Source: Acidimicrobiaceae bacterium
Lineage (GTDB): Bacteria; Actinomycetota; Acidimicrobiia; Acidimicrobiales; Ilumatobacteraceae
DNA: 64,000 nt
Direction of reading: 5' to 3'
NCBI GenBank assembly: GCA_020637235.1
Contig: JACJWG010000016.1
Location: 48,536 to 112,535, forward strand
The notes under the pieces were generated by a model. That model was not told the DNA's origin. It was given only the letters and a program-made list of their open reading frames with translations, and made no database searches. Within the stretch, counting starts at the first letter, position 1. The number at the start of each line of letters is the position of its first letter. Shown here one piece after another: positions 37,015-46,006 of this stretch. A program made the translations under genes and the position numbers.

Positions 37015-38448
37015 TCACCGCCAGCTGGTGCCCTGCGGCATGCCTTCGCTGTAGCCGGCGACGCTCTGCACCCCGACCACGGCCCGGTCGTGGAACTCGT
37101 CGATCGTGGCGGCCCCGGCGTACGTGCACGCGGAGCGCACCCCGGCGACGATCTCGTCGATGATGTCCTCGACACCGGGCCGCTCGGGGTCGAGGTACAT
37201 GCGGGAACTGCTGATGCCTTCTTGGAAGAGCTCCTTGCGTGCCCGGTCGAACGCGGTCTCCGACCGCGAGCGGTTCTTCACCGCCCGGTTGCTGGCCATG
37301 CCGAAGCTCTCCTTGTAGAGCCGGCCGTCGGGATCGCGCAGCGTGTCGGCCGCGGACTCGTAGGTGCCCGCGAGCCACGAACCGAACATCACGTTCGCGG
37401 CGCCACCGGCCAGCGCCAGGGCGACGTCACGCGGATAGCGCACTCCTCCGTCGGCCCAGATGTGCCGGCCGAGCCGGCGAGCCTCGTCGGCGCACTCGAC
37501 GACCGCCGAGAACTGGGGGCGGCCGACACCGGTCATCATCCGCGTCGTGCACATCGCGCCGGGGCCCACCCCGACCTTCACGATGTCGGCGCCGGCCTCG
37601 ATCAACTCACGGGTACCGGTCGCGGTGACGACGTTGCCGGCCACGATCGGGATGTCGGGCGCGATGGCGCGCACCTCCTCGATCGCACGCAACGTTCGGG
37701 TCTGGTGGCCGTGGGCGGTGTCGATGACCAGGCAGTCGGCTCCCATCCGCAACAACTCCTTGGCCTTCGCTGCGGGCTCCCCGTTGATGCCGACCGCCAC
37801 CGCGACCCGCAGCCGGCCCTGGTCGTCGACCGCCGGGCGGTAGATGGTGGAACGCAGCGCCCCCTTGCGGGTCACACAGCCGACGAGGCGGCCGTCGCCG
37901 TCGACCACCGGCGCCATCGACAAGCGCTCCGATTCGAGCAGTTCGTGGATCTCCTCGGGTGCGGTGCCCACCGGCACGGTGACGATCTCGTGGCGGCCCA
38001 CGTGCTGGAGTTGGGTGAAGCGATCGAAGCCGGCGGCGTCGTGCTCGGTGAAGATCGCGACCGGACGTCCGTCGTCCTCCACCACCACGGCACCGTGGGA
38101 CCGCTTGTGGATCAGGCTGAGCGCGTCGCCGACCGTGTGGTGCGGCGACAGCGTGATCGGCGTGTCGTACACGGTGTGCCGCGTCTTCACGTAGTCGATC
38201 ACCTTCTCGATCACGTCGAGCGGGATGTCCTGGGGCAGCACCGTGATGCCGCCGCGGCGGGCGACGGTCTCGGCCATGCGGCGACCGGCGACCGCGGTCA
38301 TGTTGGACACCACCACCGGGATGGTCGTCCCGAGCCCGTCGGGTGTGGTGAGGTCGACGTCGAGACGGCTCGGCACCGACGACAGACTCGGCACCATGAA
38401 CACGTCGTTGTACGTGAGATCGAAGGCCGGCTGGTTCAGCATGCGCAT
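37015..38448 (-). CDS. guaB1: GuaB1-type IMP dehydrogenase/GMP reductase family protein
   Basis: A 477-aa member of the IMPDH/GMP reductase family with two CBS motifs (about residues 95-215) inserted in the TIM barrel. The catalytic loop is GVGPGAMCTTRMMTGVG with the active cysteine, and GVNGEP-like GINGEPAAKAKELL is present. It resembles actinobacterial GuaB1, which in mycobacteria has been reported to act as a CBS-containing GMP reductase rather than IMPDH. I therefore favour GMP-to-IMP reduction, but sequence reading alone cannot settle it. GAGGAG precedes the ATG, and TAGCCT lies about 63 nt upstream. Confidence 0.85.
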   Translation of the reverse strand: MRMLNQPAFDLTYNDVFMVPSLSSVPSRLDVDLTTPDGLGTTIPVVVSNMTAVAGRRMAETVARRGGITVLPQDIPLDVIEKVIDYVKTRHTVYDTPITLSPHHTVGDALSLIHKRSHGAVVVEDDGRPVAIFTEHDAAGFDRFTQLQHVGRHEIVTVPVGTAPEEIHELLESERLSMAPVVDGDGRLVGCVTRKGALRSTIYRPAVDDQGRLRVAVAVGINGEPAAKAKELLRMGADCLVIDTAHGHQTRTLRAIEEVRAIAPDIPIVAGNVVTATGTRELIEAGADIVKVGVGPGAMCTTRMMTGVGRPQFSAVVECADEARRLGRHIWADGGVRYPRDVALALAGGAANVMFGSWLAGTYESAADTLRDPDGRLYKESFGMASNRAVKNRSRSETAFDRARKELFQEGISSSRMYLDPERPGVEDIIDEIVAGVRSACTYAGAATIDEFHDRAVVGVQSVAGYSEGMPQGTSWR

Positions 38449-38511
38449 GTGTGGGGGAACTCCTCGCTCGCGCCTCGCCGCCGACGATCGGCCGACGCGA
38501 AGGGCCGATCC

Positions 38512-38517
38512 AGGCTA
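38512..38517 (-). promoter_or_regulatory. -10 box for guaB1
   Basis: TAGCCT on the minus strand would give a roughly 57-nt leader that includes the GAGGAG ribosome binding site of guaB1, unlike the leaderless neighbours. No clear -35 box. Confidence 0.35.
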
Positions 38518-38586
38518 ACGGCCGCCGACGGTACCCGCCACGCCCATCCCGCTCGCCCGAGCCGACGACGCCGCCGGCGAACCGGG

Positions 38587-38592
38587 TACCGT
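38587..38592 (+). promoter_or_regulatory. Leaderless -10 box for the 38601 hydrolase
   Basis: TACCGT followed by 8 nt and the ATG at 38601; divergent from guaB1. Confidence 0.5.
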
Positions 38593-38600
38593 GGCGCGCC

Positions 38601-39296
38601 ATGAGCGATGCGCTGCCCCCGATCGTCCTCGTCCACGGCTGGGGAGGTTCGTTCGCGAGCACGTGGCAGGCGAGCGGCTTCACCGAACTGCTGCGCGACG
38701 CGGGTCGCACGGTGATCGGCGTCGACCTCCTCGGCCACGGCACGGCACCCAAACCCCACGACCCCGCCGACTACGCCGACCTGACGGCACGGGTGCTCGA
38801 CGCGATGCCGGACGCCCAGGTGGACGCGGTCGGCTTCTCGCTCGGCGCGATCACCCTGCTCCGCATCGCGATCGACCAGCCGCACCGGTTCCGCAAGCTG
38901 GTGCTCGCCGGCATCGGCGCCACCCTGTTCGACGACGACACCACCGGCACCGAGCGGATCATCGCCGCGCTCGAGGGCACCGCCCCGCCCGACGACAACA
39001 TCGCCCGGCTCTTCGCCCAGTACGGCCACCAACCCGACAACGACCTCGCCGCGCTCACCGCGGTGATGAAGCGACCACGAGGTGCGGCGTTCACCCCCGA
39101 ACTCGTCGGCCGCGCCACGTGCGACACCCGGGTGGTGATCGGCGATCAGGACTTCGCCGGTCCCGGCGCACCGCTCGCCGACGCACTCCCGCACGGCTCG
39201 CTCACCACGTTGCGCAACGTCGATCACTTCGCCACCCCCGAGTCGTTCGGGTTCATCGACGCCACGCTCGAGTTCCTCGACGCGATCCCGGCCTGA
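38601..39296 (+). CDS. Alpha/beta-fold hydrolase
   Basis: A 231-aa alpha/beta hydrolase with PIVLVHGWGGSFAS (oxyanion region), DLLGHGTAPKP, a nucleophile elbow AVGFSLGAITLL (serine in GFSLG), the acid probably in IGDQDFAGPG, and the histidine in NVDHFATPE. Substrate unknown. The leaderless start at 38601 is supported by the TACCGT box; the frame extends upstream to 38451 without a better start. The sua5 gene follows after 18 bp. Confidence 0.84.
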   Translation: MSDALPPIVLVHGWGGSFASTWQASGFTELLRDAGRTVIGVDLLGHGTAPKPHDPADYADLTARVLDAMPDAQVDAVGFSLGAITLLRIAIDQPHRFRKLVLAGIGATLFDDDTTGTERIIAALEGTAPPDDNIARLFAQYGHQPDNDLAALTAVMKRPRGAAFTPELVGRATCDTRVVIGDQDFAGPGAPLADALPHGSLTTLRNVDHFATPESFGFIDATLEFLDAIPA

Positions 39297-39314
39297 CTCC
39301 GGCCGACCGTCACC

Positions 39315-40241
39315 GTGCCACCGCGCGTCACCTCCGACGTCGAGGCCGCACTCGCGGTGGTGCGTCGCGGCGGGTTGGTGGCGATCCCGACCGAGACCGT
39401 GTACGGCCTCGCCGCCGATGCGTCGAACGAGGCAGCGGTCCGCCGGATCTTCGCCGCGAAGGGTCGCCCCGCCGACCATCCGCTGATCGTCCACGTCGCC
39501 GCGGCGGCCGACCTCGACCGCTGGGCCGCCGCGGTCCCGCCGGCCGCGGCCGTGTTGGCCGACGCGTGTTGGCCGGGCCCGCTCACCGTCGTCGTCGCGC
39601 GGGCACCCCACGTGCTCGACGTCGTCACCGGAGGTCGACCGAGCATCGGCGTGCGCGTCCCGGCGCACCCGCTCACCACCGAACTGCTCGTGCGATTCGG
39701 CGGCGGGCTCGCTGCGCCGTCGGCCAATCGGTTCGGCAAGGTGAGCCCGACGACCGCCGAGCACGTCGTCCGCGACCTCGGCGCGGTGCCCGGTGGGGTC
39801 GACCTCGTGCTCGACGGCGGTCCGTGCCCGATCGGGGTGGAGAGCACGATCGTCGACTGCACCGTCGAGCCGGCCCAGGTACTGCGCCCCGGCGGCATCC
39901 CGACCGAGCAGGTGACCGCGTTGCTCGCCGGCGCCGTCGGCGCGGTCAGCGGGCCGAGCCGGGCACCCGGGATGCTCGCCTCGCACTACGCCCCGGCGTG
40001 TCGCGTCGTGCTCGCCGAGTCGGTCGACGAGGCCCGGCGGCTCGCCGCCGCCGAAGCCGATCCCCTGCTGATCGACGACGTCGACGACCTGGTGCGATAC
40101 GCCCGAGAGCTCTACGACCTGCTGCGACGCGCCGACGATCAGCACCGCTCGGCGGTGGTGGCGGTGCTGCCGCCGGCCGCCGGGCTCGGACACGCCATCC
40201 GCGATCGGTTGTTCAAGGCTGCGGCCGCCCGAGCCGGTTGA
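39315..40241 (+). CDS. sua5: Threonylcarbamoyl-AMP synthase (Sua5 type)
   Basis: A 308-aa Sua5/YrdC protein, which makes threonylcarbamoyl-AMP for the t6A37 modification of ANN-decoding tRNAs. The YrdC domain shows GGLVAIPTETVYGLAADA, FAAKGRPADHPLIVHV and LAAPSANRFGKVSPTTA. PGGIPTEQV and SRAPGMLASHYAPAC lead into the C-terminal Sua5 domain, so it is the long form. GTG start. Its end overlaps the convergent J-domain gene by 29 bp. Confidence 0.93.
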   Translation: MPPRVTSDVEAALAVVRRGGLVAIPTETVYGLAADASNEAAVRRIFAAKGRPADHPLIVHVAAAADLDRWAAAVPPAAAVLADACWPGPLTVVVARAPHVLDVVTGGRPSIGVRVPAHPLTTELLVRFGGGLAAPSANRFGKVSPTTAEHVVRDLGAVPGGVDLVLDGGPCPIGVESTIVDCTVEPAQVLRPGGIPTEQVTALLAGAVGAVSGPSRAPGMLASHYAPACRVVLAESVDEARRLAAAEADPLLIDDVDDLVRYARELYDLLRRADDQHRSAVVAVLPPAAGLGHAIRDRLFKAAAARAG

Positions 40242-40842
40242 GCTGCTCCACCCACACGTCGCGTACCCGCTCGACGAAGGTGAGGTCGTTGACACCACCT
40301 CGCTCCCCCGCCGGGGACGCCACCGTGAGGCTCACGGTGCTGCCGCCCGCATCGGGCACCAGGTCGAGCCGGCACCAGCACGGCGCGGGCTCGTGCAGGT
40401 GGCACTCGAGCACGTAGGGAGGGTCGTCGTCGAGCACGTCGCCGATCCAGCCCGCCACCACGAGCAGTGCCTCGAAGGTCTCCGCCGGCAACGCGTCGAC
40501 GGTGAACGACGGTGCGTCGTACTCGACCTGCGGTCGCCGGCGGCGCTGCCCCCACGGCACCGGCGGTGGCTCGCGGCGGATGCGAGACCCGGGGGCCGTC
40601 GGCGCTGGTGTCGCGGGACCGCCGGGCGGCGGGAGCACGCGGCGACCGGTGAGGTGCGCGACGCACGCCTCGAAGGCGCCGTTCACGGCGCGCATCGCAT
40701 GCTCGTCGCCGCCCCGGTCGGGGTGCAGGTCGAACGCGAGCCGGCGGCGGGCGGACCGGACGTCGTCGAGCGTCGCCGAGCGATCCAGCCCGAGCACCGC
40801 GAACGGGTCGGCCTCACCGCCGGCGGCGGCCGGGCCGCTCAC
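40213..40842 (-). CDS. Small J-domain protein at the end of the xyl cluster
   Basis: A 209-aa protein whose N-terminus is a short J domain: DPFAVLGLDRSATLDDVR, then RRRLAFDLHPDRGGDEHAM with the HPD motif that stimulates DnaK. There is no glycine-rich or zinc-finger region, so it is a type III J protein. The C-terminal part (about 105-209) contains HEPAPCWCRLDLVPD and is not recognised. The GTG overlaps the xylB stop as GTGA. Whether it helps xylose proteins or is merely downstream is unknown. Confidence 0.75.
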   Translation of the reverse strand: MSGPAAAGGEADPFAVLGLDRSATLDDVRSARRRLAFDLHPDRGGDEHAMRAVNGAFEACVAHLTGRRVLPPPGGPATPAPTAPGSRIRREPPPVPWGQRRRRPQVEYDAPSFTVDALPAETFEALLVVAGWIGDVLDDDPPYVLECHLHEPAPCWCRLDLVPDAGGSTVSLTVASPAGERGGVNDLTFVERVRDVWVEQLNRLGRPQP

Positions 40843-42284
40843 GCCGTCGTCGGGAACTGGTGCGCCCGGGTGGCGGCGTACGCCCCGCGCACGGCCGCCG
40901 CCGTCCCGGCGAGGTCGCCACCGCTGGCATCGACCTCGCTGTCGGCACCGAAACCCCATCGAGCGATCACCTCGGCGTGGTCGACACCCAGTGCCACCGC
41001 AGCGGCCTGGACGCATGCACCCGCGGCCACGGCCTCGTCGACCGACGACACCGACACCGGCACGTCGCAGAGGTCGGCGAACACCTGTCGCACGGCGGCG
41101 CTGCGCGCCCCGCCACCGGTGAGCACCACCGAGTCCACCGGTGCGTGGCGCCGCAACGCATCGAGCGCTTCGAGCATGCTGCACACCACCCCCTCGACCG
41201 CGGCACGGGCGAACTGCTCCCGGGTGACGTCGCTGCGCAGGTGGGCGAGCACGCCGGTGGCCGATGGCAGCTCCGGGGTCCGCTCGCCGTCGAGGTACGG
41301 CAGCAGCACCAGCCCACCGGCCCCGGGTGCCCCGGCGAGTGCGAGCGCATCGAAGCCGGCACGGTCGGCGGCGAGCAGCCGTGCCGCGGCGTTGAGCACC
41401 TTCGAGGCGTTCGAGGTGCACACGAGCGGCAGGAACCGTCCGGTCGCGTCGGCGAACCCGGCGACCGCGCCGGTGGCGTCGGCCGTCGGGGCGTCGGCGA
41501 CGGTGAAGGCCGTCCCCGACGTGCCGAGCGACACCACGGCGCGCCCGGTGCGCAGCCCGAGTCCGAGCGCCGCGGCCATGTTGTCGCCGGTTCCGCAGGC
41601 CACCTGTGCGCCCTGCCACGAGCCGACCACCTCGAGCGGCTCGGCCACCCGAGGTACGACGTCGGTCCAGTCGCGCTCGCGGTCGATGATCGCGAGCAGG
41701 TCCCAGCGATAGCCGCCGGTGGCGGGCGACCAGTAGCCGGTGCCCGATGCGTCGCCACGGTCGGTCGTGAACGAGCGGGCGAGCCGCCCGGTCAGCCAGT
41801 CGTGCGGCAACAGCACGTGCGCGAGGCGCGCCCAGTGCTCGGGCTCGCTGCGGTGCAGCCACGACAGTTTGGTCGCCGTGAACGCTGCTGTCGGCACACT
41901 GCCGATCGCCGCCGCCCACCCCGGCGCACCATCGGGGAGCTGCTTGCGCAACCATCCCGCGTCGGGCGCCGTTTCGGTGTCGTTCCACAGCTTGGCCGGC
42001 CGGATCACCTCGCCGTCGTCGTCGAGGACCACCATGCCGTGCTGCTGGCCGGCCACGCTGATCGCATCGACGGCGGTGACCCCCGCCGCCGCAGCGGCTG
42101 CGGCGAACGCCGTCTCGAACGCCTGCCACCACGTCGCCGGATCCTGCTCGGAACGCGGCGGGGTGGTGGTCGGGTGCGGCGCGCTCGCGGTACCGACCAC
42201 CGAGCCGTCGTCGAGCCGGCGGATCTCGACCTTGGTGCTCTGGGTGGACGAGTCGACGCCGGCGACGAGACCTGTGGAGTTCAT
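40839..42284 (-). CDS. xylB: Xylulokinase
   Basis: A 481-aa FGGY-family kinase phosphorylating D-xylulose. LVAGVDSSTQSTKVEIR at the N-terminus, ISVAGQQHGMVVLDDDG, KLWNDTET, ACGTGDNMAAALG and VVLTGGGARSAAVRQVFADL are typical of xylulokinases. Adjacent to xylA on the same strand with a 58-bp gap, completing the isomerase pathway into the pentose phosphate pathway. Confidence 0.92.
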   Translation of the reverse strand: MNSTGLVAGVDSSTQSTKVEIRRLDDGSVVGTASAPHPTTTPPRSEQDPATWWQAFETAFAAAAAAAGVTAVDAISVAGQQHGMVVLDDDGEVIRPAKLWNDTETAPDAGWLRKQLPDGAPGWAAAIGSVPTAAFTATKLSWLHRSEPEHWARLAHVLLPHDWLTGRLARSFTTDRGDASGTGYWSPATGGYRWDLLAIIDRERDWTDVVPRVAEPLEVVGSWQGAQVACGTGDNMAAALGLGLRTGRAVVSLGTSGTAFTVADAPTADATGAVAGFADATGRFLPLVCTSNASKVLNAAARLLAADRAGFDALALAGAPGAGGLVLLPYLDGERTPELPSATGVLAHLRSDVTREQFARAAVEGVVCSMLEALDALRRHAPVDSVVLTGGGARSAAVRQVFADLCDVPVSVSSVDEAVAAGACVQAAAVALGVDHAEVIARWGFGADSEVDASGGDLAGTAAAVRGAYAATRAHQFPTTA

Positions 42285-42342
42285 GGCGTCATGATGCCAG
42301 CGACACGGCAGGACGCAGCGGTGGCGCCGGCCCGCTCATCGG

Positions 42343-43677
42343 TCACGTCGTCGACCAGATGATCCGGTTGACCTCGTTCTCGAGCCACTCCTGCCGACCC
42401 GACACCGGTGTCGGTGACAGATCACGGGCGACGGCGTCGTCGCCGAGGGTCGCCAGGTCGACCTCACCGGCCAGGATCCGGCGACCGAGGTCGCTCGACC
42501 AGCCGGCGTAGCGACGGTCACGAGCGGCTTCGAGCGCGCCGTCGGCGAGCATGTTCGCCGCGACCAGCAACGACCGCGCCAGGGTGTCGATCCCGCCGAT
42601 GTGGCCGTGGAAGAGGTCGGAACGGTCCATGCTCTGGCGACGCAGCTTGGTGTCGAAGTTGAAGCCGCCCGTGGTGAAGCCGCCGGCGCGCAGGATCTCG
42701 TACATCGCGAGGCTCAGCTCCTCGACCGAGTTCGGGAACTGATCGGTGTCCCACCCGTTCTGGGCGTCGCCACGGTTGGCGTCGACGCTGCCGAAGATGC
42801 CGTGATCGAGCGCGTACGCGACCTCGTGGTGGAACGAGTGGCCCGACAGCGTGGCGTGGTTCACCTCGATGTTCACGAAGTACTCGCCGACGAGGTCGTA
42901 TCGCTCGAGGAACCCGTGCACCGTGGCCGAGTCGTAGTCGTACTGGTGCTTGGTGGGCTCCTGCGGCTTCGGTTCGAGCAGGAGTGTGCCGGTGTACCCG
43001 ATCGTGCGCTTGTGGTCGGCCACGAGGTGCAGGAACCGGGCGAGTTGATCGGCCTCGTGCTTCAGCCGCGTGTTGAGCAGCGTCTCGTACCCCTCGCGCC
43101 CACCCCACAGCACGTAGTTCTCGCCGCCGAGCCGGTGCGTGGCCTCGAGCATGTGGCGCACCTGGGCGGCGGCGTGCTGGAACACCTCGGGGTCGGGGTT
43201 GGTGGCGGCTCCTGCGGCGTACCGCGGGTGGCTGAACAGGTTGGCGGTGCCCCACAGGAGTTTCACCCCGGTGGCCGCCTGCTGCTCGGCGGCCCGATCG
43301 ACGAGCACGTCGAGGTTGGCCCGACTCTCCTTCAGCGTGGCGCCCTCCGGCGCCATGTCGACGTCGTGGAAGCAGTAGTAGGGGGTGCCCAGCTTGGTGA
43401 AGAACTCGAACGCGGCGTCCTGCTTGGCGAACGCGGCCTGCATCGGGTCGACGCCGTCGTCGAGCCACGGCCGGTCGAAGGTGCCCGTCCCGAACACGTC
43501 GCTGCCGGCCCAGTTGAAGCTGTGCCAGTAGCACACCGCGATCCGTAGGTGCTCGGCCATCGTCTTGCCGGCCACCACCCGATCCGGGTCGTAGACGCGG
43601 TAGGCGAGGCGGTCGGGACCGGCGTCGCTGCCGGCGAACGCGACCGGCTCGGGGACGTCGAGGAAGAACTCGGGCAT
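42343..43677 (-). CDS. xylA: Xylose isomerase, class II (long) type
   Basis: A 444-aa xylose isomerase converting D-xylose to D-xylulose. It aligns by eye along its length with the long class II enzymes of E. coli and Bacillus: YWHSFNWAGSDVFG, YYCFHDVDMAPEGA (catalytic His/Asp), LLWGTANLFSHPRY, LGGENYVLWGGREGYETLLN, EPKPQEPTKHQYDYD and GHSFHHEVAYA. Streptomyces-type enzymes are the shorter class I (about 390 aa) without the N-terminal insert. Metal-site residues appear intact. It lies between xylH and xylB in the operon. Confidence 0.95.
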   Translation of the reverse strand: MPEFFLDVPEPVAFAGSDAGPDRLAYRVYDPDRVVAGKTMAEHLRIAVCYWHSFNWAGSDVFGTGTFDRPWLDDGVDPMQAAFAKQDAAFEFFTKLGTPYYCFHDVDMAPEGATLKESRANLDVLVDRAAEQQAATGVKLLWGTANLFSHPRYAAGAATNPDPEVFQHAAAQVRHMLEATHRLGGENYVLWGGREGYETLLNTRLKHEADQLARFLHLVADHKRTIGYTGTLLLEPKPQEPTKHQYDYDSATVHGFLERYDLVGEYFVNIEVNHATLSGHSFHHEVAYALDHGIFGSVDANRGDAQNGWDTDQFPNSVEELSLAMYEILRAGGFTTGGFNFDTKLRRQSMDRSDLFHGHIGGIDTLARSLLVAANMLADGALEAARDRRYAGWSSDLGRRILAGEVDLATLGDDAVARDLSPTPVSGRQEWLENEVNRIIWSTT

Positions 43678-43723
43678 GGGGTGTCCTCTCGTTGCTGCAG
43701 GTGTCGGAGGTGTGGGACGTGGG

Positions 43724-45007
43724 TCAGGAGGTGCGCTTGCGGCTGATCGCGTCGACGGAGGCGGCGAGCATCAGCGCGAGACCGGCGCAGATGAACTTCA
43801 CGCCCGAGCTGCCGAAGTCGACCTCCCACCCGAAGGGTTCCCGCTTGCCGACGAGCGTGAGACCGTTCGGGATGAGCGCCAGCACCAGGCCGCCGAGGAT
43901 CGCGTTCATCATCCGACCCTGGCCGCCGAACAGCGAGGTGCCACCGATGACCGCAGCACCGACGGCGAGGAGCAGGGTGTCGTTGCCACCGGTGTTGGGA
44001 TCGACGGAGTTGACCCGCGAGGCGAGGAACGCACCGCCGATGCCGGCGAGCAGACCGCAGAACATGAACGCCGACAGCCGGATCCGCACCACGTTGATGC
44101 CGGCACGCCGGGCGGCCTCCTGATTGCCGCCGACGGCCATGAGGTGCCGCCCGTAGCGAGTGCGGTTGAGCACGAAGGTGAGCACCAGCACGATGACGAG
44201 CACCAGCGGGATCACGTAGGGCATGCCACGCTGCTCGGCGACGGCGTTGGCGAAGGCGCGGTTGCGGTTGAGCACCGAGACGACGGCGACGATCAGCACG
44301 GCTGCGGCCACCGTCTTCACCGCGACGAGCGAGATCGGCGCGCCCGAGCGTTGCGCCTGGCGGTACTGCATGAGGCCGACGCCGGCGATGCCGAGCACGC
44401 CGATCACCCACGAGAACCCGGGGCTGATGCTCGCACCCACGATGTCCTTCACGACACCGTTCTCGATCCGGACGCTGCCCCCCTCCTTCACGAGGATCAG
44501 CAGGATGCCCTGGAACACGAGGAAGTTGGCGAGTGTCACGACGAAGCTGGGGATGCCGAGTTTCGCGACGAGCGCGCCGGTCCACAGTCCGAGGAGCAGC
44601 GCGACGGCGGCCGCGATCACGATCGTGGGCACCAGCCCCCAGCCGTCCTTCAGCCGGAGCGCGAGCACCGCGGCCGTGACGCCGGCGGTGTAGCCGGCTG
44701 CGAGATCGATCTCACCGAGCAGCAGCACGAAGGTGACCGCCATCGCGATCACGATGACGGCGGCTGCCTGCTCCAGGAAGTTGGCGAAGTTCAGCGCCGT
44801 CAGGAACGTGCCGCTGCTGAGCGAGAAGATCACGACGAGCACGATGATCGCGAGGATCGCCGGGAGCGAGCCGAGCTCGCCGGCTCGGAGACGTGCGCGG
44901 CTGTCGGCGAGCGCGGATGCGAACGTCTGTCGCTGCGAGTCCAGCGCGAAGTCGCCGAGCGCGCCCTTCGGTTCGTCGGCGGAGGAGCTGGCGGGGATGG
45001 TGGTCAT
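43724..45007 (-). CDS. xylH: Xylose-type ABC transporter permease
   Basis: A 427-aa permease of the ribose/xylose family with about ten membrane helices after a 45-residue cytoplasmic N-terminus. GEIDLAAGYTAGVTAAVLAL is the characteristic GxxDLSxG-type element. NRTRYGRHLMAVGGNQEAARRAGI is the EAA-like coupling loop, and GGTSLFGGQGRMMNAILGG follows. It works with XylG and the lipoprotein XylF and lies 3 bp downstream of xylG. Confidence 0.92.
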   Translation of the reverse strand: MTTIPASSSADEPKGALGDFALDSQRQTFASALADSRARLRAGELGSLPAILAIIVLVVIFSLSSGTFLTALNFANFLEQAAAVIVIAMAVTFVLLLGEIDLAAGYTAGVTAAVLALRLKDGWGLVPTIVIAAAVALLLGLWTGALVAKLGIPSFVVTLANFLVFQGILLILVKEGGSVRIENGVVKDIVGASISPGFSWVIGVLGIAGVGLMQYRQAQRSGAPISLVAVKTVAAAVLIVAVVSVLNRNRAFANAVAEQRGMPYVIPLVLVIVLVLTFVLNRTRYGRHLMAVGGNQEAARRAGINVVRIRLSAFMFCGLLAGIGGAFLASRVNSVDPNTGGNDTLLLAVGAAVIGGTSLFGGQGRMMNAILGGLVLALIPNGLTLVGKREPFGWEVDFGSSGVKFICAGLALMLAASVDAISRKRTS

Positions 45008-45010
45008 GGC

Positions 45011-45787
45011 TCAGACCCCTTCGGCGGCGTTGAGGAGGCCGACGTCGCCCGAGCGACCGGCGGTGATCAGTTCGACCAGGAACTCACGACGCGTGTCGGA
45101 CGTGATCGGGACGTCGGCCGCGACGCGTCCGAGGTACATCGCGCACACCCGGTCGCTCACCTGCAGGACGTCGTTCATGTTGTGGGAGATGAGCACGACA
45201 CCGAGGCCGGCGTCGGCGAGACGTCGGACGAGGTCGAGCACCTGCTTGGTCTGGGCGACGCCGAGGGCGGCGGTGGGTTCGTCGAGCAGCACCACCTTCG
45301 AGTTCCAGAGCACCGCCTTCGCGATGGCGACCGTCTGGCGCTGGCCACCCGAGAGCGACGACACCTTCTGGCGCACGCTCTTCACGGTGCGCACCGACAG
45401 GCTGGCGAGGGTGTCGCGCGCCGCCTGCTCCATCGATGGTTCGTCGAGCAGGCCGTACTTCAGGCGCTCGCGACCGAGGAACAGGTTCTGCACGATGTCG
45501 AGGTTCTCGCACAGCGCGAGATCCTGGTAGACGACCTCGATGCCGAGCTCGGCGACGTCTTTCGGGCCGCTCACGTGGACGGGCTTGCCTTCGAAGCGGA
45601 ACTCGCCGCTGTCGACCGGATAGATGCCGGTGATGCACTTGATGAGCGTGGTCTTGCCGGCGCCGTTGTCGCCGATGAGCGCCGTGACGGTGCCGGGGTA
45701 GACCCGGAAGTCGACGTCGTGCAACACGTGCACGGGGCCGAAGCTCTTGTTCACGCCGTGCGCTTCCAGGATCGGTGCGTCAGTCAC
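45011..45787 (-). CDS. xylG: Xylose-type ABC transporter ATP-binding protein (single domain)
   Basis: A 258-aa ATPase with one nucleotide-binding domain: Walker A GDNGAGKTTLIK, Q-loop VYQDLAL, signature LSGGQRQTVAIAKA, Walker B VVLLDEPTAAL and the H-loop ISHN. E. coli XylG has two fused domains (about 510 aa), so this one presumably acts as a homodimer, as in FrcA-type transporters. It lies between xylF and xylH, and a 219-bp gap with two hairpins separates it from xylF. Confidence 0.92.
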   Translation of the reverse strand: MTDAPILEAHGVNKSFGPVHVLHDVDFRVYPGTVTALIGDNGAGKTTLIKCITGIYPVDSGEFRFEGKPVHVSGPKDVAELGIEVVYQDLALCENLDIVQNLFLGRERLKYGLLDEPSMEQAARDTLASLSVRTVKSVRQKVSSLSGGQRQTVAIAKAVLWNSKVVLLDEPTAALGVAQTKQVLDLVRRLADAGLGVVLISHNMNDVLQVSDRVCAMYLGRVAADVPITSDTRREFLVELITAGRSGDVGLLNAAEGV

Positions 45788-45902
45788 CGTGCGATGTCCC
45801 CCTGACTGCGGCCGGACGGCCGGTTGGGCCTGAACGTAGTCCGCCGTCGTCGGGCCCTCGGCCGACGGCGCACCCGGCTGCGGCCGGACGACCAGAGGTG
45901 AT

Positions 45903-45979
45903 CGTCACCCACCGTCACGACGACGGCGGGTGACGACCACACCCTGGGGGTCGGCCGGGCCCTGGCGGGCAACCCGGCC
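45903..45979 (-). terminator. Two hairpins in the xylF-xylG gap
   Basis: CGTCACCC/GGGTGACG (45903-45910 and 45928-45935) is a perfect 8-bp stem. GGCCGGG/CCCGGCC (45953-45959 and 45973-45979) is a perfect 7-bp stem about 30 nt after the xylF stop. With no U-tract, these look like attenuating or 3'-end-protecting structures that would keep xylF mRNA more abundant than xylGHAB. Confidence 0.45.
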
Positions 45980-46006
45980 GGAGGGGAGATGTCCCCGACC
46001 GCCGGC

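Noticed and set aside
38436..40298. 620-codon minus-strand open frame
   Set aside because: Antisense to the alpha/beta hydrolase and sua5, both of which have clear catalytic motifs.
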